NCBI GenBank assembly: GCA_964558115.1
Contig: CAZLCI010000001.1
Coordinates: forward strand, 1 to 64,000
DNA: 64,000 bases
Direction of reading: 5' to 3'
Source: UBA3496 sp964558115
GTDB lineage: Bacteria > UBA8248
In this document: positions 52,558 to 61,212 of the stretch, in pieces
Layout: each line of letters starts with the position of its first letter
Position numbering within the stretch: position 1 is the first letter of the stretch
Notes under the pieces: generated by a model
Seen by the model: only the letters and a program-made list of their open reading frames with translations
What the model was told of the DNA's origin: nothing
The model's database searches: none
Made by a program: the position numbers and the translations under genes

Positions 52558-53118
52558 ATGCAGAGTGAAATTGAAGATGAAGGTATGACTGTTGAAAATA
52601 TTTTAGATCACGACGAAGATGTTATTGCTTTAAAAAAAAATTTTCATGATTCAAATCTTCTTTTTTTTAAATATTTAGATCAAATTACTGTTCAGATTTC
52701 TCCTTCTCAGATTCTCAGTGTTTCAAAATTTTTGTTAAAAGAAAGAAATTTTAAGCAACTCAGTTTTCTAGCTGGTGTGGATTGTCTTGAACTAAATCAA
52801 GAATATAGATTTAAAGTTGTGTACTCACTTCTTGATTTTGAAAGGAGTAAACGAATTCGTTTAGAGGTCATTTGTGAAAGTGATTTAATACCTAGTGTGC
52901 CTAGTGTTTGTTCTGTTTGGGCTGGCGCAAATTATCATGAGTCAGAAGCTTTTGATTTAGTTGGCATTCATTTTGAAGGGCATCCAAATTTAGAAAGAAT
53001 TTTTACTCCCGAAGAATTTGAGGGTTTCCCACATCGCAAAGATTTTGATGTATCGTCTGAAACAGTAGAGTTTAGTTTTCGTCCTACTCCTGATGGTAAG
53101 CCTTCTGCTAAAGAATAA
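52558..53118 (+). CDS. nuoC: NADH-quinone oxidoreductase subunit C
   Basis: A 186-residue 30-kDa subunit. ERNFKQLSFLAGVDCLE and WAGANYHESEAFDLVGIHFEGHPNLERIF then FPHRKDF are the standard blocks. It is separate from nuoD here, not fused as in E. coli. It gives structural support to the peripheral arm. ATG follows AAAGGG. Confidence 0.94.
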   Translation: MQSEIEDEGMTVENILDHDEDVIALKKNFHDSNLLFFKYLDQITVQISPSQILSVSKFLLKERNFKQLSFLAGVDCLELNQEYRFKVVYSLLDFERSKRIRLEVICESDLIPSVPSVCSVWAGANYHESEAFDLVGIHFEGHPNLERIFTPEEFEGFPHRKDFDVSSETVEFSFRPTPDGKPSAKE

Positions 53119-53144
53119 GTTTAAATTAAAGAGATTACATAATT

Positions 53145-54368
53145 ATGTCCACAGAATTAGAAAAAGAACAAAATTATAGCGGAGAGACTCTAGGACCAAT
53201 TGGTACGGAGAGAATGACTCTTAATATGGGTCCACAACATCCTTCTACTCACGGTGTTTTGAGAGTGTCTTTAGAATTAGAGGGTGAAACCGTTAAATCT
53301 TGTAAGCCTGTAATTGGATATCTTCATACAGGTATAGAAAAAAATATGGAGGTTAAGACTTTTAATAAAGCATTGCCTATGACAGATAGGATGGATTATC
53401 TCGCACCCATGTCAAATAACTTAGGGTATGTGCTTACAGTAGAGAAACTTCTTGGTATTGAAATTACTCGAAGGTGTTCTTATCTGCGAGTTTTGTTAGT
53501 AGAACTTACTAGATTAAATAGTCATCTTGTTTGGTTAGGCACACATGCTCTAGATTTAGGTGCGATGACCGTTTTTCTTTATTGTTTTCGAGAAAGAGAA
53601 AAACTCTTAAAGATTTTTGAAAAAGTTTCAGGTGTTCGTATGATGACAAGTTATTTTAGGGTTGGTGGAGTCGCAAGAGAACCTTACCCCGAATTTTACT
53701 CTGATTGTGAAGTCTTTTTGAAAGATTTTATTAGTAGAGTTAATGATTATGAAGAATTACTTACTGACAACCCTATTTTTAGAAGGCGAACAGAAGGCGT
53801 TTGTCCAATCACGAAAGAGAAGGCAATTGCTCTTGGAATTACAGGTCCTATACTTAGAGCTTGTGGAGTCTCTTATGATATAAGAAAAAAAGAACCATAT
53901 TCTTGTTATCAGGAGTTTGACTTTAGTGTTCCGGTCGGGAAAAATGGCGATGTTTTCGATCGATATTCAGTTCGTATTTCGGAAATGCGTGAATCTCAGA
54001 AAATTGCTACTCAAGCTCTAAAGGGTATGCCAGAAGGACCTCTAATGTCAGACGCTCCTAAAGTTGTTCCTGCTCCTAAGGAACAACTGTCTCATGATAT
54101 GGAGGCTTTAATTCATCATTTTAAGATATTTACTGAGGGTTATGATGTGCCGGCTGGTGAGGTGTATCAAGTTATTGAGTCTCCTCGCGGGGAACTAGGT
54201 TATTTTATAATAAGTGATGGGAGCACAAAACCATATAAAGTAAAAGTAAGAGCCCCAAGTTTTGCAAATTTACATTCTCTGTCTGAGATTACTTCAGAAT
54301 GTTTAATAGGTGATGTAGTTGCTGCGATAGGAAGTATTGATATTGTTTTAGGTGAAATTGATCGTTAA
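53145..54368 (+). CDS. nuoD: NADH-quinone oxidoreductase subunit D
   Basis: A 407-residue 49-kDa subunit with the quinone-binding fold of [NiFe]-hydrogenase descent. NMGPQHPSTHGVLRVSLELEGE holds the His of the quinone head site, DRMDYLAPM follows, and ESPRGELGYFIISDGSTKPYKVKVRAPSF closes it. The last residues VLGEIDR are typical. It is 26 bases after nuoC. Confidence 0.96.
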   Translation: MSTELEKEQNYSGETLGPIGTERMTLNMGPQHPSTHGVLRVSLELEGETVKSCKPVIGYLHTGIEKNMEVKTFNKALPMTDRMDYLAPMSNNLGYVLTVEKLLGIEITRRCSYLRVLLVELTRLNSHLVWLGTHALDLGAMTVFLYCFREREKLLKIFEKVSGVRMMTSYFRVGGVAREPYPEFYSDCEVFLKDFISRVNDYEELLTDNPIFRRRTEGVCPITKEKAIALGITGPILRACGVSYDIRKKEPYSCYQEFDFSVPVGKNGDVFDRYSVRISEMRESQKIATQALKGMPEGPLMSDAPKVVPAPKEQLSHDMEALIHHFKIFTEGYDVPAGEVYQVIESPRGELGYFIISDGSTKPYKVKVRAPSFANLHSLSEITSECLIGDVVAAIGSIDIVLGEIDR

Positions 54369-54387
54369 ATTTAAGGAGTAATTCCGC

Positions 54388-54987
54388 TTGGTTTTTGCAC
54401 ACTTTCCAAATTCTTCAGATGAAGAAGATTTTGAATTTTCAGACGAAAATAAAGAAGAGCTTGAAAGGATTGTTAAAAAATATCCTGTGAAACGTTCTGC
54501 TCTCATTCCTGCATTGATACTTATTCAAAAACAGGAGGGAAAAATTTCAAGTAAAGCTATGCAGTATCTTGCGAGTTATTTTGAGACCTCTGCAATGGAA
54601 ATTTGGAGCGTAGTTAGTTTTTATACGATGTTGAAAACTAAGGATATGGGCGAGTTTCATTTTCAAGTTTGTGATAATTTGTCTTGCGCATTACTGGGAG
54701 CAGGAAAATTAATTAATTTTCTAGAAAAACGCTTGGATTGCCCTTCGGGAAAAACTCGTTCAGATAAAAAATTTTCTATAGAAAGAGTCGAATGTCTTGG
54801 TGCATGTGGAGGTGCCCCTTGTTTAATTATCAATACTGATTATTTTGAAAATTTGACAGAAGAAATTTTAGAACCAATTATAGTTTCTTTAGAGAAAGGT
54901 GAAATCGTTTCTCCTATAGGAGCGGATGAAGTTGCTTTAAATTTGACAAAAGAGAGTTCCTTAGCTTCAGGTGAAAATAAAATATAG
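54388..54987 (+). CDS. nuoE: NADH-quinone oxidoreductase subunit E
   Basis: A 199-residue 24-kDa subunit. The N1a [2Fe-2S] ligands are in VCDNLSCALLG and VECLGACGGAP. KYPVKRSALIPALILIQKQEGKIS precedes the fold. TTG start, with AAGGAG nine bases upstream. The C-terminal 30 residues after the family end are acidic and look flexible. Confidence 0.93.
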   Translation: MVFAHFPNSSDEEDFEFSDENKEELERIVKKYPVKRSALIPALILIQKQEGKISSKAMQYLASYFETSAMEIWSVVSFYTMLKTKDMGEFHFQVCDNLSCALLGAGKLINFLEKRLDCPSGKTRSDKKFSIERVECLGACGGAPCLIINTDYFENLTEEILEPIIVSLEKGEIVSPIGADEVALNLTKESSLASGENKI

Positions 54988-55008
54988 ACTATTTCAGAAT
55001 GATTTTTT

Positions 55009-56322
55009 GTGGATAAAAATATGAATTTTACTTTAGAAAAAATTGTAACATCTCGTTTTGAAGATCCTGATTGTCAAAAAATAGATGCTTATGAAAAAAC
55101 CTCGGGTTACCAAGCAATCAGATCTATTTTAAATAAAAATATTTCAAGCGAGGACGTAATTGAAATTGTAAAAACATCTGGTCTTCGAGGAAGAGGGGGT
55201 GCAGGTTTTCCATGTGGATTAAAGTGGAGTTTTGTTCCTAAAGTTGATGGTCCAAAATACTTAGCTGTGAATGCAGATGAAGGCGAACCAGGAACTTTTA
55301 AAGATCGAGAATTAATGCTTCGAGATCCGCATCAATTAATTGAAGGGATTTTAATTGCTTGTCATGCAGTTGGAATAGAGAAGGCGTACATTTATATTCG
55401 TGGAGAATACTCTGCTCCTATTTCAGTTGTTGAACAAGCACTAGAAGAGGCATATAAAAAGGGTTATGTAGGGGAAAATATTTTTGATAGCAATTTTGAT
55501 TGTGATATTTACGTTCACTCTGGAGCCGGTGCATATATTTGTGGCGAGGAAACTGGTTTGCTAGAATCATTAGAAGGAAAACGAGGGCATCCACGTTTGA
55601 AACCCCCTTTTCCTGCTGTTGAAGGTTTGTATGGACGACCAACTGTAATTAATAATGTAGAAACACTCTGTAATCTACCTCATATTCTTAATAAAGGTGC
55701 TGACTGGTTTTCTCAGATAGGTATAAATGAGAAAAATTCTGGAACTCGCATGTATTGTGTTTCTGGACATGTAAAAAAACCGGGACTCTATGAATTGCCA
55801 CTCGGACTTACTTGTGAGGAGATCATTGAAGAGCATTGTGGTGGAATGATTAATGGTAAAAAATTAAAAGCGGTTATCCCAGGTGGTGCAAGTGCGCCAG
55901 TTTTAACTTCAAAAGAAGTTTATGAAGATAAAATAAAGATGGATTTTGATTCTTTGGCTGCGGCAGGAAGCATGGGTGGAAGTGGTGGTGTTGTTGTAAT
56001 GGATGAATCAACTTGTATGGTCGAAGTTGCTGCTAGACTTTCTCGTTTTTTCGAACATGAGTCTTGTGGTCAGTGTTCTGTTTGTCGTGAAGGAACAGGA
56101 TGGGTTTCCGAAATAATATCTCGGATAGAAAATGGTAAAGGGGTCATGCAAGACATTTCTACTTTAAAGTCAATTGACCCAAATATGAGAGGAAATACAA
56201 TATGTGTTTTATCAGATGCATGTGCGATGATGTTCGGGGCAATTTTAAATAAATTTGAAGATGAATTTGAGGAGCATATAAGAAAGAAATGTTGTCCACT
56301 TAATAGTCCATATTCGGTCTAA
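55009..56322 (+). CDS. nuoF: NADH-quinone oxidoreductase subunit F
   Basis: A 437-residue NADH- and FMN-binding subunit. GLRGRGGAGFPCGLKWSFVP is the FMN/NADH loop, NADEGEPGTFKDRELM the next, and ESCGQCSVCREGTGW with the later CVLSDACAMM gives the N3 cluster ligands. GTG at 55009 or ATG at 55021 may start it; no strong ribosome site favours either. Confidence 0.96.
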   Translation: MDKNMNFTLEKIVTSRFEDPDCQKIDAYEKTSGYQAIRSILNKNISSEDVIEIVKTSGLRGRGGAGFPCGLKWSFVPKVDGPKYLAVNADEGEPGTFKDRELMLRDPHQLIEGILIACHAVGIEKAYIYIRGEYSAPISVVEQALEEAYKKGYVGENIFDSNFDCDIYVHSGAGAYICGEETGLLESLEGKRGHPRLKPPFPAVEGLYGRPTVINNVETLCNLPHILNKGADWFSQIGINEKNSGTRMYCVSGHVKKPGLYELPLGLTCEEIIEEHCGGMINGKKLKAVIPGGASAPVLTSKEVYEDKIKMDFDSLAAAGSMGGSGGVVVMDESTCMVEVAARLSRFFEHESCGQCSVCREGTGWVSEIISRIENGKGVMQDISTLKSIDPNMRGNTICVLSDACAMMFGAILNKFEDEFEEHIRKKCCPLNSPYSV

Positions 56323-56347
56323 TTAAAATTAGTATTGGAGATTCAGT

Positions 56348-58861
56348 TTGTCACAAGAATCAAACATAAATTTTATTTTTAATGGAAAAGAGTTAAAGGC
56401 AAAAAATGGTGAGCCTATTATTCAAGCTGCCCTAGATGCAGGAATACATATCCCTCATTTTTGTTATCACAAAAATCTTTCAGTGGTTGGTCAGTGTCGC
56501 GCATGTTTAGTAGAAATCACAGATGCTGGAAATGGGAAACCAATCCCTAAACTGCAACCTTCTTGTGCAACATTTGCTTCGGAAGGAATGGTTGTAAGTT
56601 CTAAAACACCAAAGGTAGACGAAGCTCAAAAGGGTGTTTTTGAATTTCTCTTAAAAAATCATCCTTTAGATTGTCCTGTATGCGATCAGGGTGGAGAGTG
56701 TCCGTTGCAAGACCAAACTATGTCTTATGCTAATGCAATCAGTCGTACTCAAGAGCTTAGACGAATTTTTCCAAAAAAAGAAATTAGTCCGTTTATTAAA
56801 CCTGAGATGAATCGTTGTGTTCATTGTACGCGCTGTATACGATTTACTTCCGAAATTGACGGTGGAGAAGAATTTGGTTGGGCTTTTAGAGGAGATAAAA
56901 CTGAAGTGGGAATTTATGAGGATCTTCCACTATCTAGTATAGTTTCAGGAAATGTAATTGATATTTGCCCTGTAGGTGCTCTTACAGATAATAAATATCG
57001 CTTTACTTCGAGAGTATGGGAGATGGAACATAAAGATACATCCTGTACTCTGTGTAGTATTGGTTGTAAGCAGCGTGTCTGGTCACAAGAGGGAGTTTTG
57101 AAAAGAGTAACAGCTTCTGAAAACCCAGATGTGAATGATACCTGGATATGTGATGTTGCACGGTATGGTTGGAGCGGAGTCCATGCTGAAAATAGAATTA
57201 GTAAACCAATGATTAAAGTAGATGGTACTTTAAAAGAAGTTGATTGGCATGATGCGGTTCAGTATATAGCAGAAAAGTATATTTCTTTAAAACAAATAAA
57301 TGGAGGGAACTCGTTTGCTGGTATAGGTGGTTCTTATTCAAGCAATGAGACTGCATACCAATTCCAAAAATTCTTTCGTACTGTTTTAGAAAGCGAAAAA
57401 ATAGATTGCAGAATACATCCACGTGATTTTTCGCAAACTGTTGCACAAATTTCTGTTTTCGGCCACACAGGTGGTTTTGCTAACTTATTGGATTTATCAA
57501 ATTCTGATCATATTGTTTTGTTCGGTTCTGATCCTTTTTTAGAGCATCCGATTTTAGCTCTTCAAATAAGAAAAGCTCATTCAAAAGGTGCTTATATAGA
57601 TAGTGTTAATCCTAGGAAAATCGATTTACGTTTAAATAATAGGATGTCTCATTTTGTCCCATCGATAGGTCAAGAGATCAATTTTATTAAAGCAATTCAA
57701 AAAATTGTTTCAAAAAAACTCTTTCAAGATGGAAAGTCTAATTTGAGCAATGACAATCAATCAAAAGGATTTGATCGACTAGATGAGTTTCTGGAAAGAG
57801 TTTCTGCTGAAAATATAAATGAAAGTGAAATGGAAATGTCTCTCTTAGAAGAAATTGCGAATAGATTGATATCAAAGAAAGATAAACTCACCTTTGTGAT
57901 TGGCCCTTTTATAAGTGATTTTTCTTTAAACTTAGAAATCTTGAATCTTGCGAAGATTCTCGATTGTAATTTCTTTTATGCTAGTGTTCCACCGAATCTT
58001 CAAGGTGCATTTGATATGATTTCTCCTTCAATCGAGGCAAAAAATGAAGAAATTTTTGATTCTATTTTATCAGGTGATATTTCTTCATTGTATTTGATGG
58101 ATTGTGACCCTGTTTCAGAACACCCTAATGGAAAATTAGTCCGAGAGGCTATGGAGTCTTCCTGTTTCGTTCTTGTTCACGCTTCACATGTAAATGCTAC
58201 TGTCCCTTTTGCTGATGTGATTTTGCCATCATTAACCTCTTATGAAGAAAATGGTTCTTATACAAATATAGAGAGAAGAGTTTTAAGAAATAGAAGGGCG
58301 ATTAAACCTGTTAATGGTTTATATGGAAAAGAAACTTGGAAAGTTTTTAGCGAAATTGCAAAAGCTATGGAAATTCCAATGAAGACAAATTCTATAGAGC
58401 AAATACAAACTGAAATTTCTAAATCCTTAGATGATTATGAGTTTGTTTATACAGCCTCAAAACCGTATGGAATTTGCTTATCTCAAGAAAAAGAAGGGCA
58501 GTTTGTATTTTCAGAAACATCTACTGTGGAAGAGATGGACGAACATAGTCTCAAATTAATTTTAACTCCCCATTTACCTCTTTCGGGTGTTTATGTTTCC
58601 TCTTCATTTCATCTTTGGGATATGCCAGGTGCATGTATACGAATGTGTGAGGCAGATGGAAAAATGTTTGATGTTTCGAATGGGGACGAGATCGAATTTA
58701 AAGTTGGAGAGAAAATTTTAAAATTGCCAGTCGAAATTGATCGATCTATTCCTGCTGGTCTAGTTTTCGCTCCCGAAGGGTTTTTGAAAATTTACAATGA
58801 TAGTTTATTAAATATTGGAGAATTTTCTTTGCTCTTAGAAGAGAAGCAAGAAAATTCATAG
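56348..58861 (+). CDS. nuoG: NADH-quinone oxidoreductase subunit G
   Basis: An 837-residue subunit with the N-terminal ferredoxin (CYHKNLSVVGQCRACLVEI), the H-x3-C-x2-C-x5-C N5 site in HPLDCPVCDQGGECPLQDQ, the N4 site RCVHCTRCIRF with CPVGALTDN, and the molybdopterin-type domain. The extra N7 ligand set C-x2-C-x3-C plus a distant Cys (CTLCSIGC, then ICDVARYGW) is present, as in E. coli and Thermus. TTG start after GGAG. Confidence 0.96.
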   Translation: MSQESNINFIFNGKELKAKNGEPIIQAALDAGIHIPHFCYHKNLSVVGQCRACLVEITDAGNGKPIPKLQPSCATFASEGMVVSSKTPKVDEAQKGVFEFLLKNHPLDCPVCDQGGECPLQDQTMSYANAISRTQELRRIFPKKEISPFIKPEMNRCVHCTRCIRFTSEIDGGEEFGWAFRGDKTEVGIYEDLPLSSIVSGNVIDICPVGALTDNKYRFTSRVWEMEHKDTSCTLCSIGCKQRVWSQEGVLKRVTASENPDVNDTWICDVARYGWSGVHAENRISKPMIKVDGTLKEVDWHDAVQYIAEKYISLKQINGGNSFAGIGGSYSSNETAYQFQKFFRTVLESEKIDCRIHPRDFSQTVAQISVFGHTGGFANLLDLSNSDHIVLFGSDPFLEHPILALQIRKAHSKGAYIDSVNPRKIDLRLNNRMSHFVPSIGQEINFIKAIQKIVSKKLFQDGKSNLSNDNQSKGFDRLDEFLERVSAENINESEMEMSLLEEIANRLISKKDKLTFVIGPFISDFSLNLEILNLAKILDCNFFYASVPPNLQGAFDMISPSIEAKNEEIFDSILSGDISSLYLMDCDPVSEHPNGKLVREAMESSCFVLVHASHVNATVPFADVILPSLTSYEENGSYTNIERRVLRNRRAIKPVNGLYGKETWKVFSEIAKAMEIPMKTNSIEQIQTEISKSLDDYEFVYTASKPYGICLSQEKEGQFVFSETSTVEEMDEHSLKLILTPHLPLSGVYVSSSFHLWDMPGACIRMCEADGKMFDVSNGDEIEFKVGEKILKLPVEIDRSIPAGLVFAPEGFLKIYNDSLLNIGEFSLLLEEKQENS

Positions 58862-58872
58862 GGATTTAAAAA

Positions 58873-59856
58873 ATGGCGATTGCAGGTGTAATTTTAATTA
58901 AAGTGATTGTAGTTTTTACCGTTTTATTAGTTCTTGCTGCTTATATGACCTGGATGGAACGAAGAGTTTTTGCTTTAGTTCAGGTTCGAGTAGGACCAAA
59001 TCGGGTTGGTCCCGCAGGTCTTCTTCAGCCAATTGCTGACGGAATAAAACTAATGTTCAAAGAAACTTTGATTCCTGCAGATGCAAATAAAATTGTTTTT
59101 ATTTTAGCTCCTACACTGACTCTCATTCCAGCTTTATCTTCTATTGCAGTTATTCCCTTTGGAGATCAAGTTGAGATTTTTGGCTATAAGGTCGACTTGT
59201 TTTTGGCTGATGTAAATATTGGAATACTATATATTTTTGCTCTGAGTGGACTTGGTGTATACGGGATTGTTCTTGGTTCTTGGTCTTCAAATAGCAAATA
59301 TCCTTTGCTTGGTGGACTGCGTTCTGCAGCCCAGTTAATTAGTTATGAATTGTCATTAGGAATGTCATTGCTTGGTGTAGTTATGTTGTCAGAGACATTA
59401 AGTTTAAAAGGAATTGTTGATGCGCAATCTGAAATACCTTTTATCATTTTACAGCCTCTAGGGTTTGTATTGTTTGTAATTTGTATGTTAGCAGAGACGA
59501 ATCGAGCTCCATTTGATTTGCCTGAGGCTGAAAGTGAGCTAACAGGAGGATTCCACACTGAGTATAGTAGTATGCATTTTGCAGTATATTTTCTTGCTGA
59601 ATATTGCAATATGATTACTCTTTCAGCAGTTGGTGCAACTTTCTTTTTGGGAGGATGGAGAGGCCCGTTCTTACCGCCAGTTGTTTGGTTTTTAATAAAA
59701 GTAATAGCTTTCATGTTTTTCTTTATGTGGTTAAGAGCAACTACGCCAAGGTTGAGATATGATCAATTGATGGATTTTGGTTGGAAGATTTTGCTTCCTG
59801 TCTCGATTTTAAATGCGGTAGCAACTGCAGGAGCTATAACTTTTTTTAATTTATAA
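58873..59856 (+). CDS. nuoH: NADH-quinone oxidoreductase subunit H
   Basis: A 327-residue membrane subunit with eight or nine helices. MTWMERRVFALVQVRVGPNRVGPAGLLQPIADGIKLMFKE and LAETNRAPFDLPEAESELTGGFHTEYSSM are the invariant quinone-chamber loops. It links the quinone site to the proton channels. Confidence 0.96.
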   Translation: MAIAGVILIKVIVVFTVLLVLAAYMTWMERRVFALVQVRVGPNRVGPAGLLQPIADGIKLMFKETLIPADANKIVFILAPTLTLIPALSSIAVIPFGDQVEIFGYKVDLFLADVNIGILYIFALSGLGVYGIVLGSWSSNSKYPLLGGLRSAAQLISYELSLGMSLLGVVMLSETLSLKGIVDAQSEIPFIILQPLGFVLFVICMLAETNRAPFDLPEAESELTGGFHTEYSSMHFAVYFLAEYCNMITLSAVGATFFLGGWRGPFLPPVVWFLIKVIAFMFFFMWLRATTPRLRYDQLMDFGWKILLPVSILNAVATAGAITFFNL

Positions 59857-59880
59857 ACTTCAGAAATATGAGGGATTTCA

Positions 59881-60360
59881 ATGTTTACAGCTATTTTTAG
59901 AGGTCTTTGGCTTACCCTGAAACATTCCTGGAAAAGCCGTGAGACGGTTCAATATCCTGAGCAAAAAGAGATTATGCCAAAAGGGTATAGGGGCTTACAT
60001 AAACTTCTTCGGTGGGAGGACGGTCTTGAGCGTTGTGTTGGATGTAAACTTTGTTCTGCTGCTTGTCCAGTTGATTGTATATATGTTGAGTCTGAAGAGA
60101 ATGAGTCTAATTCTCCTGTTTCTAAGGGAGAGAGGTATGCATCTATTTATGAGATCAATGAACTGAGATGTATTTTTTGTGGATACTGTGAAGAAGCATG
60201 TCCGGTTGGTGCAATTGTTCTTAGCAACGAGTACGAATTTTGCGCTGATGACAGAAATAAATTTTTATATGAAAAAGAAGATTTTTTAGTAGATAGGAAC
60301 GAAGATTATCCTGAATTGAAAAATCGTTATCCTGAAGAAAAACTTCTTACATATTTATAG
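59881..60360 (+). CDS. nuoI: NADH-quinone oxidoreductase subunit I
   Basis: A 159-residue subunit with two 4Fe-4S clusters (N6a/N6b): ERCVGCKLCSAACPVDCI and LRCIFCGYCEEACPVGAIV. It connects NuoG to NuoB. A 24-base gap follows nuoH. The ATG has a GAGGG site upstream. Confidence 0.96.
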   Translation: MFTAIFRGLWLTLKHSWKSRETVQYPEQKEIMPKGYRGLHKLLRWEDGLERCVGCKLCSAACPVDCIYVESEENESNSPVSKGERYASIYEINELRCIFCGYCEEACPVGAIVLSNEYEFCADDRNKFLYEKEDFLVDRNEDYPELKNRYPEEKLLTYL

Positions 60361-60372
60361 GGTTTATGATTT

Positions 60373-60891
60373 ATGGCTTCAACTTTAGTTTTTTATTTCT
60401 TGGCTGTAGTGACCACAGTTGGCGCAGTTTCTGTTGTTGCCTTACCTAATCCGATGTATTGCGTTTTTAGTTTGATAGTAACTTTCCTTGGTCTTGCTGG
60501 ATTATTCTTATCTTTGAACGCCCAATTTGTTGCGATTGTTCAAATTATTGTTTATGCAAGTGCGATAATGATGCTTTTCTTGTTTGTGATTATGCTCATA
60601 AATTTAGACAAAGAAGAAAAAAAAGATTTAAAAATTCCTTTTCAAAAACTTCTAGGCATTGTTTTTGGTTTATTCGTTTTTTTGGTCTTAATAATTGTTT
60701 TGAAAGATATGACTATTTCTGACCAACTCAAGGGAGTTTTCACTTCGCAGTTTATTAATGAAGTTGGAAATACTCAGTTAATAGGCCAATTGTTGCTATC
60801 GAAATATCTTTTACCTTTTCAAACAATGGGAGTCCTTCTTTTTGTCGGCATCATTGGAGCAGTTGTTTTAGGAAGAAAAAAAAGCCGTTAA
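60373..60891 (+). CDS. nuoJ: NADH-quinone oxidoreductase subunit J
   Basis: A 172-residue membrane subunit with five helices. PMYCVFSLIVTFLGLAGLFLSLNAQFVAIVQIIVYASAIMMLFLFVIMLINL is the classic ND6-like core with the pi-bulge helix. Positioned as usual between nuoI and nuoK. Confidence 0.93.
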   Translation: MASTLVFYFLAVVTTVGAVSVVALPNPMYCVFSLIVTFLGLAGLFLSLNAQFVAIVQIIVYASAIMMLFLFVIMLINLDKEEKKDLKIPFQKLLGIVFGLFVFLVLIIVLKDMTISDQLKGVFTSQFINEVGNTQLIGQLLLSKYLLPFQTMGVLLFVGIIGAVVLGRKKSR

Positions 60892-60908
60892 TTTTAGGAT
60901 GAAAATAT

Positions 60909-61211
60909 ATGGTACCTTTAGAAAATTATCTCTTTCTTAGTTCAATTCTTTTTACGTTGGGTGTTATTGGCGTAATTGTAAGACGTAGTGTGATAGTTGT
61001 TATTTTATGTATAGAACTTATGATGAGTGGTGCGAATCTTGCCTTTGTAAGTTATGGATATTTTTTAAATTCTATGGATGGGCAACTTATTGTTTTTTTT
61101 GTTATGGCTGTAGCTGCTGCAGAAGCGGCGATTGGTTTGGCGATTGTTGTAATGATATACAGGAATCGAGAATCTACTGACCTTGACGAAGTCAATTTGT
61201 TGAAATTTTAA
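60909..61211 (+). CDS. nuoK: NADH-quinone oxidoreductase subunit K
   Basis: A 100-residue, three-helix ND4L-type subunit. VVILCIELMMSGANLAFVSYG and FVMAVAAAEAAIGLAIVVMIYRNRESTDLDEVNLLKF carry the conserved Glu residues of the proton path. One base separates it from nuoL. Confidence 0.95.
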   Translation: MVPLENYLFLSSILFTLGVIGVIVRRSVIVVILCIELMMSGANLAFVSYGYFLNSMDGQLIVFFVMAVAAAEAAIGLAIVVMIYRNRESTDLDEVNLLKF

Positions 61212-61212
61212 T